Source of the DNA: Nostoc sp. JL34
GTDB taxonomy: Bacteria > Cyanobacteriota > Cyanobacteriia > Cyanobacteriales > Nostocaceae
NCBI RefSeq assembly: GCF_017114945.1
Contig: NZ_JABXKQ010000044.1
Location: 62,001-126,000, forward strand
Direction of reading: 5' to 3'
DNA: 64,000 nt
A program made the translations under genes and the position numbers. Shown here in pieces: positions 15,780-26,162 of this stretch. Every line of letters starts with the position of its first letter. The stretch's first letter is position 1. The notes beneath the pieces are model-generated. The model made no database searches. It was not told the DNA's origin and was given only the letters and a program-made list of their open reading frames with translations.

Positions 15780-17297
15780 ATGTCGGAAGAAGATATCCGA
15801 GCCGCCAGGCTGGAGAAAGTAGAACAACTCAAGCAGCTAGGGACTAACCCTTATGCCTATCGTTGGGAATCTACCCATCATGCAGCACAGTTGCAAGAAA
15901 AGTTTGCCGATTTATCCAGTGGCGAAGAAGTTGATTTAGAAGTTGCCATAGCTGGACGCATTATGGCGCGTCGCGTTTTCGGTAAATTGGCTTTTTTCAC
16001 CTTGCAAGATGAAACCGGTACAATTCAGCTTTATCTGGATAAAAATCGCATTCAAGAAGGTATGGCAGATATTGATGCCGATGCCTTCAATCACTTAAAA
16101 CAACTTACGGATGCAGGCGACATTCTAGGAGCCAAAGGTACTATTAAACGGACTGAAAAGGGCGAGTTATCTGTCTACGTTAAACAATATACTATCCTCA
16201 CTAAATCCCTGTTGCCTCTACCCGACAAGTGGCATGGATTAACGGATGTTGCCAAGCGTTACCGTCAGCGCTACATTGACTTGATTGTTAACCCAGAAGT
16301 GCGGCAAACTTTCCGCCGTCGCGCTCAAATTACTGCCGGTATTCGCCGCTATTTGGAACAGCGGGATTTTCTGGAAATTGAAACACCGGTTTTGCAAAGT
16401 GAGACTGGGGGTGCAGATGCGCGTCCATTTATCACCTACCACAACACTTTAGAAATGGAGTTGTATCTGCGAATTGCTACAGAACTCCATCTCAAGCGGT
16501 TGATTGTGGGTGGTTTTGAAAAGGTGTTTGAATTGGGGCGAGTTTTCCGCAATGAGGGAATTTCAACTCGACACAATCCCGAATTTACAACGATTGAAGT
16601 TTACCAAGCTTATGCCGACTACAACGATATGATGGCGCTGACAGAAGGGATTATTACCACTGTCGCCCAAGAGGTACTCGGCACATTGGAAATCACCTAC
16701 CAAGGGGAACCGATAGATTTAACACCACCTTGGCGGCGAGTAACAATGCACGATTTAGTTAAAGAATTTACGGGCTTGGATTTTAATTCGTTCCAAAGTT
16801 TAGAAGAAGCAAAAACAGCAAGTAAAAATGCTGCTATTCCTGGTATAGATGAAGCCCAATCAATTGGTAAGTTACTAAATTTAGCCTTTGAAGAGAAAGT
16901 AGAAGCTAATTTAATTCAACCTACCTTTGTAATTGACTACCCTGTAGAAATTTCGCCCCTAGCAAAACCTCACCGTTCTGTGCCTGGTTTGGTAGAACGA
17001 TTTGAGTTATTTATAGTCGGGCGAGAAACTGGGAATAGCTTCTCAGAACTTACCGATCCTATCGATCAAAGAGAACGTTTAGAAGCACAAGCGGCGCGGA
17101 AAGCTGCTGGTGACTTAGAAGCCCAAGGTGTGGATGAGGACTTTCTGACAGCTTTGGAATACGGTATGCCGCCTACAGGTGGTTTAGGGATTGGGATTGA
17201 TCGATTGGTGATGTTATTAACTGATTGTGCCAGTATTCGGGATGCGATCGCCTTCCCCTTACTCAAGCCAGAAAAAACAGAATCATCCCCAGATTAA
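15780..17297 (+). CDS. lysS: Lysyl-tRNA synthetase (class II)
   Basis: The 505-residue protein has an N-terminal OB-fold ([20 protein letters not shown]) and a class II catalytic core. Motif 2 is [20 protein letters not shown] and motif 3 is [24 protein letters not shown] and [20 protein letters not shown] are conserved in LysRS. It charges tRNA-Lys with lysine using ATP in the cytosol. Length and motifs are normal. A short run of GGGGATTGGGGACT repeats follows the stop codon. Confidence 0.97.
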   Translation: MSEEDIRAARLEKVEQLKQLGTNPYAYRWESTHHAAQLQEKFADLSSGEEVDLEVAIAGRIMARRVFGKLAFFTLQDETGTIQLYLDKNRIQEGMADIDADAFNHLKQLTDAGDILGAKGTIKRTEKGELSVYVKQYTILTKSLLPLPDKWHGLTDVAKRYRQRYIDLIVNPEVRQTFRRRAQITAGIRRYLEQRDFLEIETPVLQSETGGADARPFITYHNTLEMELYLRIATELHLKRLIVGGFEKVFELGRVFRNEGISTRHNPEFTTIEVYQAYADYNDMMALTEGIITTVAQEVLGTLEITYQGEPIDLTPPWRRVTMHDLVKEFTGLDFNSFQSLEEAKTASKNAAIPGIDEAQSIGKLLNLAFEEKVEANLIQPTFVIDYPVEISPLAKPHRSVPGLVERFELFIVGRETGNSFSELTDPIDQRERLEAQAARKAAGDLEAQGVDEDFLTALEYGMPPTGGLGIGIDRLVMLLTDCASIRDAIAFPLLKPEKTESSPD

Positions 17298-17357
17298 GTC
17301 TGGGGATTGGGGACTGGGGACTGGGTAGTGATTCTCATGTCCCTAATCCCCCAGTCC
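17298..17357. repeat. Inverted GGGGATT/GGGACT repeat between lysS and purF
   Basis: TCTGGGGATTGGGGACTGGG on one side and CCCTAATCCCCCAGTCCC on the other can pair. They sit between the convergent lysS and purF genes, so a bidirectional terminator is plausible. Confidence 0.55.
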
Positions 17358-18857
17358 CTATACCACTACTTTTTCTAAGATCAGCTTAGAACGCTTCACT
17401 TGATCGGGAATCGCGACGGGATAATCTCCAGTGAAGCAGGCAGAACAGAAACTATTGGTGTCTTCTCGTGTCGCTTCTAGCATTCCCTCCCAACTGAGAT
17501 AAGCAAGGCTGTCTACTTCCAGTTGCTTGGCAATTTCCGCTACTGACTTGGTAGCTGCGATTAGCTGATCCTGAGAATCGGTATCGATGCCATAGAAGCA
17601 GGGATGAGTTACAGGCGGAGAAGAAATTCGCATGTGTACCTCTATTGCACCTGCGTCACGCAAAGTTTTGACTAGCTTACGGCTGGTAGTACCGCGTACA
17701 ATCGAGTCGTCTACAATAATTACTCGTTTACCTGCCAGCACATCTTTGAGGGGGTTGAGTTTCATGCGAATACCCGACTCTCGCATGGTTTGGGTTGGTT
17801 GAATGAAAGTTCGCCCAACGTAGCGATTTTTAATCAGTCCTTCAGCGTAAGCAACACCAGAAGCTTGGGAAAATCCAATAGCAGCAGGTATACCAGAATC
17901 AGGAACACCAAAGACAATATCGGCATCTACAACAGATTCTTTCGCTAATTGGTGCCCTAACCGCATTCGGTAGCTGTACAAACTCTCGTTGTGCATGACA
18001 CTATCAGGGCGGGCAAAGTAAATCATCTCAAAGATACACAATTTGCGCTCGGACTGTTGACTCCAATGATAGGAAGCCAAACCTTCTTCAGTAATCCAAA
18101 CTAATTCACCTGGTTCTACGTCTCGCAGATATTCGGCTCCAATGATGTCTAAACCACAAGTCTCGGAAGCCAAAACGTAACGGACTGGATTACCAGCCAA
18201 AGTGCCGATTACAAGGGGGCGAATGCCATTAGGATCGCGGACACCCATAACGCCACTGGGAGTGCCAATAGCTAAACTAAAGGCTCCTTTGCAACGCTGA
18301 AATGCTTGAATTGCCCCTTCTATCCAATCTGCACCAGCATTGATCGCTCCGGCGATCGCAAAAGCGATCATTTCTGAGTCTGTTGTTGTGACTAAGTTAC
18401 ATTTATTCTCAAGCAACTCTTGACGTAATTGCACTGTATTGACTAAATTGCCATTATGTGCAAGAGCTAATGAACCTAAACGGGTTTCTAGTACTGCGGG
18501 TTGGGCATTAACTTTGCGGCTAGAACCGGTGGTCGAATAGCGAGTGTGACCAACAGCAAGGCTACCGGGCAATTGATCCAAGATGGATTCATTGAAAACT
18601 TGAGACACCAAGCCCATATCTTTGTGGAGATGTACTTGTGTACCCTCAAAGGTGGCAATACCAGCTGATTCTTGACCCCGATGCTGGAGGGCATACAATC
18701 CAAAGTAGGTCAGTTTAGCAACGTTTTCTCCTGGGGCATAGATGCCAAAAACACCACAAGCTTCTTCTGGCTTGTCAGGCTGATTTTCATGACTATTGAT
18801 TGGGTTGTTGGTCTGGTCGGGGTATTCATCCGAAGTGACAGAATGAATAGAAATCAT
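17358..18857 (-). CDS. purF: Amidophosphoribosyltransferase
   Basis: The 499-residue protein contains EEACGVFGIYAPGENVA, where the Cys becomes the N-terminal nucleophile of the glutaminase domain after removal of about 33 leading residues. LQHRGQESAGIATF and GHTRYSTTG follow. The phosphoribosyltransferase half has VIIVDDSIVRGTTSRKLV (PRPP loop), and the C-terminus keeps the Cys cluster FCSACFTGDYP. It makes phosphoribosylamine from PRPP and glutamine, the first purine step. It follows purL on the same strand with a 188-nt gap containing an inverted repeat. Confidence 0.97.
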   Translation of the reverse strand: MISIHSVTSDEYPDQTNNPINSHENQPDKPEEACGVFGIYAPGENVAKLTYFGLYALQHRGQESAGIATFEGTQVHLHKDMGLVSQVFNESILDQLPGSLAVGHTRYSTTGSSRKVNAQPAVLETRLGSLALAHNGNLVNTVQLRQELLENKCNLVTTTDSEMIAFAIAGAINAGADWIEGAIQAFQRCKGAFSLAIGTPSGVMGVRDPNGIRPLVIGTLAGNPVRYVLASETCGLDIIGAEYLRDVEPGELVWITEEGLASYHWSQQSERKLCIFEMIYFARPDSVMHNESLYSYRMRLGHQLAKESVVDADIVFGVPDSGIPAAIGFSQASGVAYAEGLIKNRYVGRTFIQPTQTMRESGIRMKLNPLKDVLAGKRVIIVDDSIVRGTTSRKLVKTLRDAGAIEVHMRISSPPVTHPCFYGIDTDSQDQLIAATKSVAEIAKQLEVDSLAYLSWEGMLEATREDTNSFCSACFTGDYPVAIPDQVKRSKLILEKVVV

Positions 18858-18985
18858 GCTAGCTTTGCTCCTGGTGGGGGGGTCAAGTCACTGGGATTAT
18901 ATAAATGGTGGCAGAGTTCTTAACAAATCTTTAACCATCCATTAAAACAGTACCGTAATTATGCTCAGAGACGCTAATAAAAGAG

Positions 18986-19025
18986 TGAGGAGTTAGGAGT
19001 TATGCTTTTTATTCCTAACTCCTCA
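18986..19025 (-). terminator. Inverted repeat between purL and purF
   Basis: TGAGGAGTTAGGA (18986-18998) pairs perfectly over 13 bp with TCCTAACTCCTCA (19013-19025). It is built from the GGAGTTA heptamer family common in Nostoc-type genomes. Its place between purL and purF suggests termination or attenuation, with purF probably having its own promoter. Confidence 0.6.
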
Positions 19026-19044
19026 GTTTGAACTCCTAACTTCT

Positions 19045-21417
19045 TTAACTGGGGGTATTAGTGTGGATGGCAATCCGTCTGGCGATCGCATGGGAATAGC
19101 GATCGCTCATATCTTCGATACTAACTTTGATTAAGGTTTGGTTATCAGTGCTGAAAACCCCCAAACCCGTCTCAAAATTACTAACCTGACCCAGTTTTTG
19201 CCACTCTTTACCCAGATGTTCCTGTAAATATGATTCCCAAATTTCTTGCTGTGCTGATGCGACAGAAACTAAAATCCTGGCACCACCTTCGGCAAACAAC
19301 ACCTCATCTAAGCGGTTTAACTGCGTTGGTGCTATTTCTAAATTGATTTCGGCACCCAGGTTGCCAGCAATACAACATTCTGCTATTGCGATCGCTACTC
19401 CTCCCTCAGCAGAATCATGGGCTGAACGTACCCAACCATTACGAATTCCTTCACGACAAACTTTCTGGACGCGGCGTTCCAAGTCAAAATCTACCCGTGG
19501 CGGTTTTCCGGCAACAGTCTTGTGGATAGTGGCTAAATATTCAGATGCTCCCAAACTGATGTTGGATGCCAGAGGCAATCCGAGAAGATAAATCACATTG
19601 CCGGCTGCTTGCCAACTTTGACCACAAATTTTGGTTATATCAGGAATCAAGCCCACCATACCCACAACCGGAGTGGGATAAATGGGTTGTGGGATGCCTT
19701 GAGAATCGAGGGTTTCATTGTACAAAGAGACATTTCCACCTGTAACGGGTGTTGCCAATTCTCGGCAACCTTCTGCTAAACCGCGACAAGCTTCTGCCAA
19801 TTGCCAGTAACCAATTGGTTTTTCTGGAGAGCCAAAATTTAGGTTATCCGTCACCGCCAGAGGTTCTGCACCCACACAGCTAAGATTGCGTGCAGCTTCT
19901 GCCACCACTGCCTTAGCTCCTTCGTAGGGGTCAAGATAAACATAACGAGGATTGCAATCTACCGTCGCCGCCACCCCTAATTTTAGATTGGGGATTTGGG
20001 ATTTTAGATTGGGGATTTCTTCAAGTGGGCGCAAGCGGATAACAGCGGCATCTGCACCACCTGGCAGTATTACCGTATTATTTTGTACTTGATGGTCATA
20101 CTGACGATATACCCAATTTTTAGAAGCGATCGTCGGTGTATCGAGCAAAGTTAAGAGAATATCATTCCAGCTTTGCAGGTGTCCTTCGAGTTCTATTCCA
20201 GCAGTTGTGCAATCAGGTAAAGAATCAGCAGTCCATTCCCAAGCTTGACGAGCATATTCTGGTGCTTCTGCCAACAACTCCCGATGATACAGTGGGGTAT
20301 TCTCTGCCAAGGCCTCAGCGGGAATTTCTGCTGCTATTTCACCCTGAAAGAGAATCCGCACGATCGGTTCAGCGATGACTGTACCAGCGACAACGGCTTG
20401 AAGTCCCCAACGATGAAAAATATCGATTAATTCCTGCTCACGCCCCTTGTGTGCAACAAACAGCATTCGTTCTTGAGATTCCGAAAGCAGATATTCATAA
20501 GGAACCATCCCCGTTTCTCTTACGGGAATCTTATCTAAATCTAGTTCAATTCCCACACCACCTTTTGCCGCCATCTCGGAGGTAGAACAGGTGATACCTG
20601 CGGCTCCCATATCTTGGGCGGCGACAACTGCACCTGTCTTAAACGCCTCCAGACAAGCTTCAATTAACGACTTTTCCAAAAATGGATCGCCCACCTGTAC
20701 CGCAGGGCGATCGTCTATGGATTGATCGCTCAATTCTGCACTGGCAAAACTCGCGCCTCCCATGCCGTCGCGCCCAGTGGTGGAACCAACATACAGTACG
20801 GGGTTCCCTAAGCCAGATGCTCCAGATTTGACGATTTCTGATGTTTCCATCAACCCTAGTGCCATAACGTTCACCAGAGGATTACCAGAGTAAGCAGAGT
20901 CAAAGTAAACTTCGCCGCCAACAGTAGGTACTCCCACACAGTTACCATAATGAGAGATTCCTGCCACCACACCACTAAACAGGCGTTGGGTTTTGACATC
21001 TTCTAGGGAACCAAAGCGCAGCGAATTTAGTATGGCAATGGGACGCGCCCCCATTGTAAAGATATCTCTGAGAATCCCTCCTACTCCTGTTGCGGCTCCC
21101 TGAAAGGGTTCGACCGCTGAGGGGTGGTTGTGGGATTCAATCTTAAAAGCTAGTTGGAGTCCATCGCCCAAGTCTACAACACCAGCATTTTCACCAGGCC
21201 CCACAAGGATACGGGGGCCATCGATGGGAAATTGTTTGAGTAGAGGTCGAGAATTTTTGTAACAGCAATGCTCAGACCACATTACCCCAAACATTCCCAG
21301 TTCAGCTTTGTTGGGATGACGCCCTAACCGATGGACAATTTCTGCGTATTCTTCTGGCTTAAGACCTTCAGCAGCGATTTCTTGAGGGGAAAAGAAAGCA
21401 GGAGATGTGGCGGTCAT
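19045..21417 (-). CDS. purL: Phosphoribosylformylglycinamidine synthase subunit PurL
   Basis: The 790-residue size is that of the small-type PurL, which needs separate PurS and PurQ subunits. [62 protein letters not shown], and [18 protein letters not shown] are family signatures of the ATP-binding AIRS-like fold. It converts FGAR to FGAM with ATP and ammonia from PurQ. purS and purQ are not adjacent. A short in-frame repeat [10 protein letters not shown] (19980-20015) derives from GGGGATT-type repeat DNA inside the gene. Confidence 0.97.
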   Translation of the reverse strand: MTATSPAFFSPQEIAAEGLKPEEYAEIVHRLGRHPNKAELGMFGVMWSEHCCYKNSRPLLKQFPIDGPRILVGPGENAGVVDLGDGLQLAFKIESHNHPSAVEPFQGAATGVGGILRDIFTMGARPIAILNSLRFGSLEDVKTQRLFSGVVAGISHYGNCVGVPTVGGEVYFDSAYSGNPLVNVMALGLMETSEIVKSGASGLGNPVLYVGSTTGRDGMGGASFASAELSDQSIDDRPAVQVGDPFLEKSLIEACLEAFKTGAVVAAQDMGAAGITCSTSEMAAKGGVGIELDLDKIPVRETGMVPYEYLLSESQERMLFVAHKGREQELIDIFHRWGLQAVVAGTVIAEPIVRILFQGEIAAEIPAEALAENTPLYHRELLAEAPEYARQAWEWTADSLPDCTTAGIELEGHLQSWNDILLTLLDTPTIASKNWVYRQYDHQVQNNTVILPGGADAAVIRLRPLEEIPNLKSQIPNLKLGVAATVDCNPRYVYLDPYEGAKAVVAEAARNLSCVGAEPLAVTDNLNFGSPEKPIGYWQLAEACRGLAEGCRELATPVTGGNVSLYNETLDSQGIPQPIYPTPVVGMVGLIPDITKICGQSWQAAGNVIYLLGLPLASNISLGASEYLATIHKTVAGKPPRVDFDLERRVQKVCREGIRNGWVRSAHDSAEGGVAIAIAECCIAGNLGAEINLEIAPTQLNRLDEVLFAEGGARILVSVASAQQEIWESYLQEHLGKEWQKLGQVSNFETGLGVFSTDNQTLIKVSIEDMSDRYSHAIARRIAIHTNTPS

Positions 21418-21458
21418 GGAAATTATGCACCAATTGTACAGAGCATTATTCTATCGAT

Positions 21459-21745
21459 TTACTTGCCCTGTAAGTGCAGTTGTATAAATGCAGATAACTC
21501 TTCTTGATAAATTTCCCGGTAAGCTTGTTCGTTTGATAAATTCAAACTGTAGTTGTTCAAGGTGGTAAAGGTATCTATAGACAGCAAAAGCAGTGCGCTT
21601 GTTGCCATCTATCTACAAAGGGATGGTTCATGGCTAGATGGTATAGATAAGCTGCTGCTTGCTCGTGAATTGTAGAATAGAGAAGTTCCCCTTCAAATGT
21701 TACTTGAGGTTGAGCTAAAGCTGAATCTAGTAAACCTTCCCTCTA
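21459..21745 (-). pseudogene. Frameshifted doc (death-on-curing / Fic-fold toxin) remnant
   Basis: On the reverse strand EGLLDSALAQPQVTFEGELL continues through IHEQAAAYLYHLAMNHPFVD, the body of a Doc-type toxin. The frame then breaks: the catalytic motif continues as GNKRTAFAV in the next frame, and DTFTTLNNYSLNLSNEQAYR with the C-terminus in a third, ending at TAA 21459-21461. Two small indels therefore disrupt the gene around the HPFxDGNKRTA motif. No start codon or antitoxin gene is visible upstream. It is a dead toxin fragment downstream-facing from purL. Confidence 0.8.
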
Positions 21746-21934
21746 ACACCAGAGATTTTAATTTTTAAATATAACTTGACTTTGGAATCTCAGTGAAATT
21801 CCTAGCTACTTAACTTACATAAATCTACTGTACTCAGAGATTATTCGGGTATATGCAGTTTAGCTGTAACAATCAAGTGACGACAATCACACTTATAGAT
21901 GATTAGGATCGTCTCCCTGCGATCGCTAACTAGG

Positions 21935-22024
21935 CATAATTAATGACAACTGAACTCTAGCCGAGTCATTAATAGGGAACACACTTAATTGCCGACAGCC
22001 TTAACCAAGGACTGTCGGTTTTTT
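21935..22024 (+). ncRNA. Candidate small RNA: two stem-loops with a terminator
   Basis: ATTAATGAC (21939-21947) and GTCATTAAT (21965-21973) form a perfect 9-bp stem with a 17-nt loop. An 18-nt linker rich in A and C (AGGGAACACACTTAATTG) follows, then a terminator: CCGACAGCCTT (21992-22002) pairs with AAGGACTGTCGG (22007-22018) before TTTTTT. No open reading frame precedes this terminator on the plus strand, so it probably ends a non-coding transcript. The architecture (hairpin, unpaired linker, terminator) is like short cyanobacterial sRNAs such as Yfr1, but the linker lacks the Yfr1 core. It is antisense-oriented to apcD and to the doc remnant. Confidence 0.55.
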
Positions 22025-22341
22025 GTATTGGAACACCCAATGCCCCATACCCCTCATGAGTGCTGTTAGCGGGTAGCTGGGGTTTACTCTGTATTGAGTA
22101 AGAAATCTCACTTATTTACTCAGGACTCAAAACTCAGAACTGTTTTGCTCCATGCCCAATACTCATACTCATAAAATTTCCCCACAACTGGTTGATAACT
22201 TGACAAAGATTTTGCCACAGCCACTACCAAATGTGGGGAGGGTATGATCAAATTGGGGATCTTATGCCTATCGAGTGCTAATATCTTGTACTCACTCTAG
22301 TAGACCAGAAGTAAACTCCTAGAACCAGCACACACCTTGTA
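22025..22341. other. Gap between the candidate sRNA and apcD
   Basis: About 317 bases with heptamer-like repeats (CTCAAAACTCAGAACT, CCCAATACTCATACTCATA). No gene is supported. Confidence 0.4.
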
Positions 22342-22827
22342 TTAAGACATCGCTTGAATGATGTAATCAAAGTAGGGTGATGCTTGGGTAGCGTCTTCCG
22401 CACTCAGTAAGCTAAGGGAGGCTGTTTTCAGGGAAGTGATAGCTTCTACCATTCCCGGCACGGGAACGCCCAATGAATTGTACATTTCCCGCACACCAAT
22501 CAAACCGATTTTTTCAATTGGCTCTTTGTCACCGGCAAGCACACCATAGGTAATTAGGCGTAAGTACCAGCCAAAATCACGGATACATAGAGAGCGTTGG
22601 CGTTCTCCGTAAGCATTACCTCCAGGGGAGATAAAGTCAGGACGCTTTTGCCAAAGTTGTTTGGTTGCTTCCTGAACTATCTTTTTTTCGTTTTCAGCTA
22701 AGGTAGCTGCAATCCGCGTCCGTTGCACGCCGGTTTGCAAAAAGTCTTTGATATTTTTAAGTTCGCCACTGCTGGGATAACGCAGTTCGTCGTCGGCTTT
22801 GAGAATAACTTGGCTAATTACAGTCAT
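22342..22827 (-). CDS. apcD: Allophycocyanin-B alpha subunit
   Basis: From ATG 22827 the 161-residue product reads [20 protein letters not shown]. It is the length of ApcD and carries the chromophore region [20 protein letters not shown], in which the Cys binds phycocyanobilin. [13 protein letters not shown] and [12 protein letters not shown] finish the globin-like fold. ApcD is a terminal emitter in the phycobilisome core and passes energy mainly to photosystem I. The longer frame from GTG 22842 overlaps the ribosome-binding site and is not used. Monocistronic placement away from apcABC is usual. Confidence 0.95.
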   Translation of the reverse strand: MTVISQVILKADDELRYPSSGELKNIKDFLQTGVQRTRIAATLAENEKKIVQEATKQLWQKRPDFISPGGNAYGERQRSLCIRDFGWYLRLITYGVLAGDKEPIEKIGLIGVREMYNSLGVPVPGMVEAITSLKTASLSLLSAEDATQASPYFDYIIQAMS

Positions 22828-22964
22828 GATTATTGAAATCACCTGAAATATTATCTGTTAGTTTAGCGAGTCGGAGGTACACAAGTGAAGGGATCGGAGC
22901 TACTTATGTATTGAATTTATCTATTTGGCAAGATCAAAGAGTGAGGAGTAGGGAGAAAATAACT

Positions 22965-23023
22965 AATGCCCAATGACCAATGACCAATGACCAATGACTA
23001 ATGACTAATGACTAATGACTAAA
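22965..23023. repeat. Short tandem heptamer repeats (AATGACC/AATGACT)
   Basis: AATGCCC is followed by three AATGACC and several AATGACT units running into the start codon of the next gene. This class of 7-bp repeats is typical of heterocystous cyanobacteria. The array supplies the ATG used at 23015. Confidence 0.85.
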
Positions 23024-24421
23024 ATAATTTGGCAACAGGGTGAATTAATTGAAGTTACGATCGCTGATCTGACTGATACAGGCGATGGTGTGGGGCGTGC
23101 TGATGAGCGTGTAGTGTTTGTCCCGGATACTGTTCCAGGCGATCGCGCTATTGTCCGCTTAGTACATGTTAAACCCAAATACGGCCACGGTAAGCTTCAA
23201 CAGCTATTGTCACCATCCCCCCACAGGATCAGACCTAGTTGTATTGTGGCGGATAAGTGCGGTGGTTGCCAGTGGCAGCATATTAATTATGATTACCAGC
23301 TAGTAGCCAAGCAAAATCAAGTTATCCAAGCTTTAGAACGCATTGGCGGTTTTATCCAACCACCAGTAGATCCGGTACTAGCTGCCCCTTCTGCTTTCGC
23401 CTACCGTAATAAATCTACATATCCTCTCTTGCTATCGGCAACAGGACAGGTACAAGCTGGTTACTATCAAAAAGGTAGTCACCAATTAATTAACTTAAAT
23501 CAATGTCCAGTCCAAGACGCGCGATTAAATCCCTTGCTTGCCGAAGTTAAGCAGGATATTCAACAACAGGGTTGGCAAATTTATGACGAACAACGTCACC
23601 AAGGGAAAATTCGCCATCTCGGTTTACGCATTGGCCGACACACTGGGGAAATGTTGCTGACTTTGGTGGTGAAGGACTGGAATTTATCAGGAATTGAAAC
23701 CCAAGCCCAGGAATGGTTAAAGCGCTATCCGCAGTTAGTAGGAGTGTCGCTCAACCGCAATGGCGATCGCACAAATGCTATCTTTGGATCAGAAACCCGT
23801 TGCATCGCTGGAGTCCCCCACCTGCGTGAAAATTTTGCTGGACTGGAATTTCAAGTGCGCCCAGATACATTTTTCCAAGTGTATACAGAAACAGCAGAGG
23901 CACTATTGCAGATAATTCAATCAGAACTCAATCTTCAAGGGCATGAGTTGCTAGTTGATGCCTACTGCGGTATTGGGACTTTAACTTTACCCCTCGCCAA
24001 AAAAGTACGACAAGCCACAGGATTAGAAGTGCAACCAGCAGCAGTCGAACAAGCTATTTTGAATGCCCACCGCAACGGAATTGATAATGCAACATTCCAA
24101 GTCGGGGCAGTAGAGAAATTGCTTCCCAAAATGGGCACAATACCAGAAGTAGTAATACTCGATCCGCCACGAAAGGGGTGCGATCGCGCTGTCATCGACA
24201 CTTTACGGCAATTGAAACCATCTCGGATTGTTTACGTCAGCTGTAAAGTAGCCACCCTCGCCCGCGACTTGAAATTACTTTGTCAAGATGGGCAATATAC
24301 CATCACACGGGTGCAACCTGCCGATTTTTTTCCTCAAACGGCTCATGTTGAAGCTGCTGCCTTTCTTGTGCTATCACATTCGCACAAGGATATTAATTCC
24401 TTTACAAAAACTGAAATTTGA
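23015..24421 (+). CDS. 23S rRNA (uracil-5-)-methyltransferase, RlmD/RumA family
   Basis: The 468-residue protein has an N-terminal TRAM domain (about 1-60). A 4Fe-4S site follows: SCIVADKCGGCQWQH with a later NQCPVQ. The SAM-binding core is LLVDAYCGIGTLTLPLA, with VILDPPRKGCD and the catalytic YVSCKVATLARDL. Such enzymes make m5U in 23S rRNA; position specificity (1939 or 747) cannot be read here. ATG 23015 is the last unit of a heptamer array, so the ribosome-binding site is poor and expression may be low or start slightly downstream. Confidence 0.92.
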   Translation: MTKIIWQQGELIEVTIADLTDTGDGVGRADERVVFVPDTVPGDRAIVRLVHVKPKYGHGKLQQLLSPSPHRIRPSCIVADKCGGCQWQHINYDYQLVAKQNQVIQALERIGGFIQPPVDPVLAAPSAFAYRNKSTYPLLLSATGQVQAGYYQKGSHQLINLNQCPVQDARLNPLLAEVKQDIQQQGWQIYDEQRHQGKIRHLGLRIGRHTGEMLLTLVVKDWNLSGIETQAQEWLKRYPQLVGVSLNRNGDRTNAIFGSETRCIAGVPHLRENFAGLEFQVRPDTFFQVYTETAEALLQIIQSELNLQGHELLVDAYCGIGTLTLPLAKKVRQATGLEVQPAAVEQAILNAHRNGIDNATFQVGAVEKLLPKMGTIPEVVILDPPRKGCDRAVIDTLRQLKPSRIVYVSCKVATLARDLKLLCQDGQYTITRVQPADFFPQTAHVEAAAFLVLSHSHKDINSFTKTEI

Positions 24422-24811
24422 AATTTTTAGTCTAGTGCATACTAAAGATGCTAAAATTGAATTAAGCTAAAAATAAAAATTCGTTTTGTTTAAATAAATT
24501 CAAGTTGCATAGGTTCTTAAAAATATGAATTGGATTGTGTAAATTACAAATCGGCAATTAACTAGAGTATGCCAATACTCTGTCAAATTACTAGCATCTT
24601 TTTAAGTTGCTTAATTCGTTATCAAAACTATTCCAGCCGTTATCTATCTAAACAATTCCAACTCATACTATAGAGCTAATGCTCCCTAGCATTTTCAAAA
24701 TTTAGTTTTAAAGACGCAAGTTTGAAGGCAGCATGACCACCTCAAGTTTTATCAGGGTGCCTGTAATAGCAAACTGATGTCTAGCTAACTGAAAGCTATG
24801 GGGTTTCTCTT
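24422..24811. other. Intergenic gap upstream of the anti-sigma-like gene
   Basis: About 390 AT-rich bases with no supported gene or clear regulatory repeat. Confidence 0.4.
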
Positions 24812-25261
24812 GTGATTACTATTTCACTCCGTCCAGTTGGACGTTATTGGGGCACTATTAGTTTTGCCTCAACCCTCTACCTTTGTCCAATATTAGACTT
24901 ATTGTTGGCAGAAATTCCAGCAAGATTACAAGCAGAACTGCGGCTAGGACTTCAAGAAGCCCTAGTCAACGCAGCCAAACATGGTAATAATCTCGATCCG
25001 AGTAAAACAGTTGTAGTTCGTTTTTCCGTAATAGATAATCAATATTGGTGGATAATATCAGACCAGGGTAGTGGCTTTACTCCTTCATCTACTAGTAATG
25101 AAGAACCAACAGACTATCTTCCACCAGATGAGTCAGAAAATGGTCGTGGTTTATGTCTTCTACATCAAATTTTTGATCAGGTAGAGTGGAACCGCAAAGG
25201 CACAGAATTGAGGCTTCGTAAACAAATGGAAAATCGTCCTCGTTTATCTCTGCTACGGTAA
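24812..25261 (+). CDS. Anti-sigma regulatory factor-like serine kinase (HATPase)
   Basis: The 149-residue protein is a stand-alone GHKL ATPase domain of the RsbW/SpoIIAB type. The N-box is LGLQEALVNAAKHGN, the G1 region ISDQGSGFTPSS, and the G2-like ENGRGLCLLHQIFD. In RsbW-type modules such proteins bind sigma factors or phosphorylate anti-sigma antagonists; in cyanobacteria the partners are mostly unknown. The start is GTG 24812 after a weak GGGG-like site. No STAS antagonist gene is adjacent. Confidence 0.88.
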   Translation: MITISLRPVGRYWGTISFASTLYLCPILDLLLAEIPARLQAELRLGLQEALVNAAKHGNNLDPSKTVVVRFSVIDNQYWWIISDQGSGFTPSSTSNEEPTDYLPPDESENGRGLCLLHQIFDQVEWNRKGTELRLRKQMENRPRLSLLR

Positions 25262-25331
25262 GAAGGGAGTGGGGAAAGTTATTAGTTGATTGTTTTTTAT
25301 TAACTATTCCCTATTCTCTATTCCTTATTCT

Positions 25332-25607
25332 CTACTTCCCGTGAGTTGGGCAGGGAGGGGCAGAAATGGAGCGATCTAACCAACCAACTGCCTGTTCTAA
25401 TCTAGCTTGAGCTTCTTCTGGCTGATTCTTTAAAAGATACACAATCGCTGCTGCCACTTGTTCATTAGCGCGGGAATTGCGGTTAGACTTGAGGCGATGC
25501 CAATCGTTAGGGGAAATAGTCAGCCTTTCCATGAGGGCTTGAGCTAGTTCCAAAGTACTAAGTTCATTCAGTTGACTGGTTTTAGGCAGCTGAGTAGATT
25601 GAGACAT
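25332..25607 (-). CDS. Conserved cyanobacterial small protein (hypothetical)
   Basis: The 91-residue product is helical and soluble. LNELSTLELAQALMERLTIS is followed by NDWHRLKSNRNSRANEQVAA and a TPR-like LLKNQPEEAQARLEQAVGWL. It looks like a conserved hypothetical found across cyanobacteria. No enzymatic motif is visible. It converges with the anti-sigma-like gene. Confidence 0.75.
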   Translation of the reverse strand: MSQSTQLPKTSQLNELSTLELAQALMERLTISPNDWHRLKSNRNSRANEQVAAAIVYLLKNQPEEAQARLEQAVGWLDRSISAPPCPTHGK

Positions 25608-25639
25608 AATTTTAAGTCCTTTGTCCTTTGTCCTTGGTG

Positions 25640-25770
25640 AATAACCGAAAATGACTAATGACCCTTCGGGTGACGCTCCTGCGTCGCTATCGCTTCGCTA
25701 ACGCCAGTTGCTCATGGGGGAAACCCCCAAGACCGCACTGGCTCACCAATGACTAATGACTATTGGTTCA
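25640..25770. repeat. Composite intergenic repeat (heptamers plus palindromic element)
   Basis: AATGACT units flank a GC-rich block containing CCCTTCGGG, CGCTCCTGCGTCGCTATCG, CGCTTCGCTAACG and GGGGGAAACCCCC. These are pieces of interspersed palindromic repeats frequent in Nostoc-type genomes. The block has no coding potential. Confidence 0.75.
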
Positions 25771-25797
25771 CATTTAATCTTAGTTTACTACTTGTAC

Positions 25798-26160
25798 ATG
25801 AAGCCGTCTAAACAATCACAGTCGTCAGCCGAAAATCCTGAACCGGATTTTGAACAAGAATTAGAGGAAGTAGAGCGATCGCTCTTATCCTTAAGAGAAC
25901 GTTACGATCAAGTGCAACGCGATCGTCAACAACAGGCACAATGGCAACAGCACCGCGATCAACTAAAGCACAATAAATCTCAGACACCAGGAATCAAAGC
26001 AGAGTTACGGCAAATTCAACGGCAGTTGGAAATGCTAGAACTAAACTTAGAAAGCCAGTTATTTTCTTGGCGTAGCCTGAAGAAACCTTTCTGGCAAGTA
26101 GTTCGCTTTGGTGGAATGGGCGTTATCATAGGCTGGATATTAAAGTCTTATGCTGGGTAA
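25798..26160 (+). CDS. Coiled-coil protein with C-terminal membrane anchor (hypothetical)
   Basis: From ATG 25798 the 120-residue product is Gln/Glu/Arg-rich: [20 protein letters not shown] and [20 protein letters not shown] predict a coiled coil over residues 18-85. [20 protein letters not shown] then forms one membrane helix at the C-terminus. It ends 2 nt before asnS and is probably co-transcribed. The layout is that of a tail-anchored cytoplasmic coiled coil; function unknown. The longer frame from 25756 runs through repeat DNA. Confidence 0.7.
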   Translation: MKPSKQSQSSAENPEPDFEQELEEVERSLLSLRERYDQVQRDRQQQAQWQQHRDQLKHNKSQTPGIKAELRQIQRQLEMLELNLESQLFSWRSLKKPFWQVVRFGGMGVIIGWILKSYAG

Positions 26161-26162
26161 AT

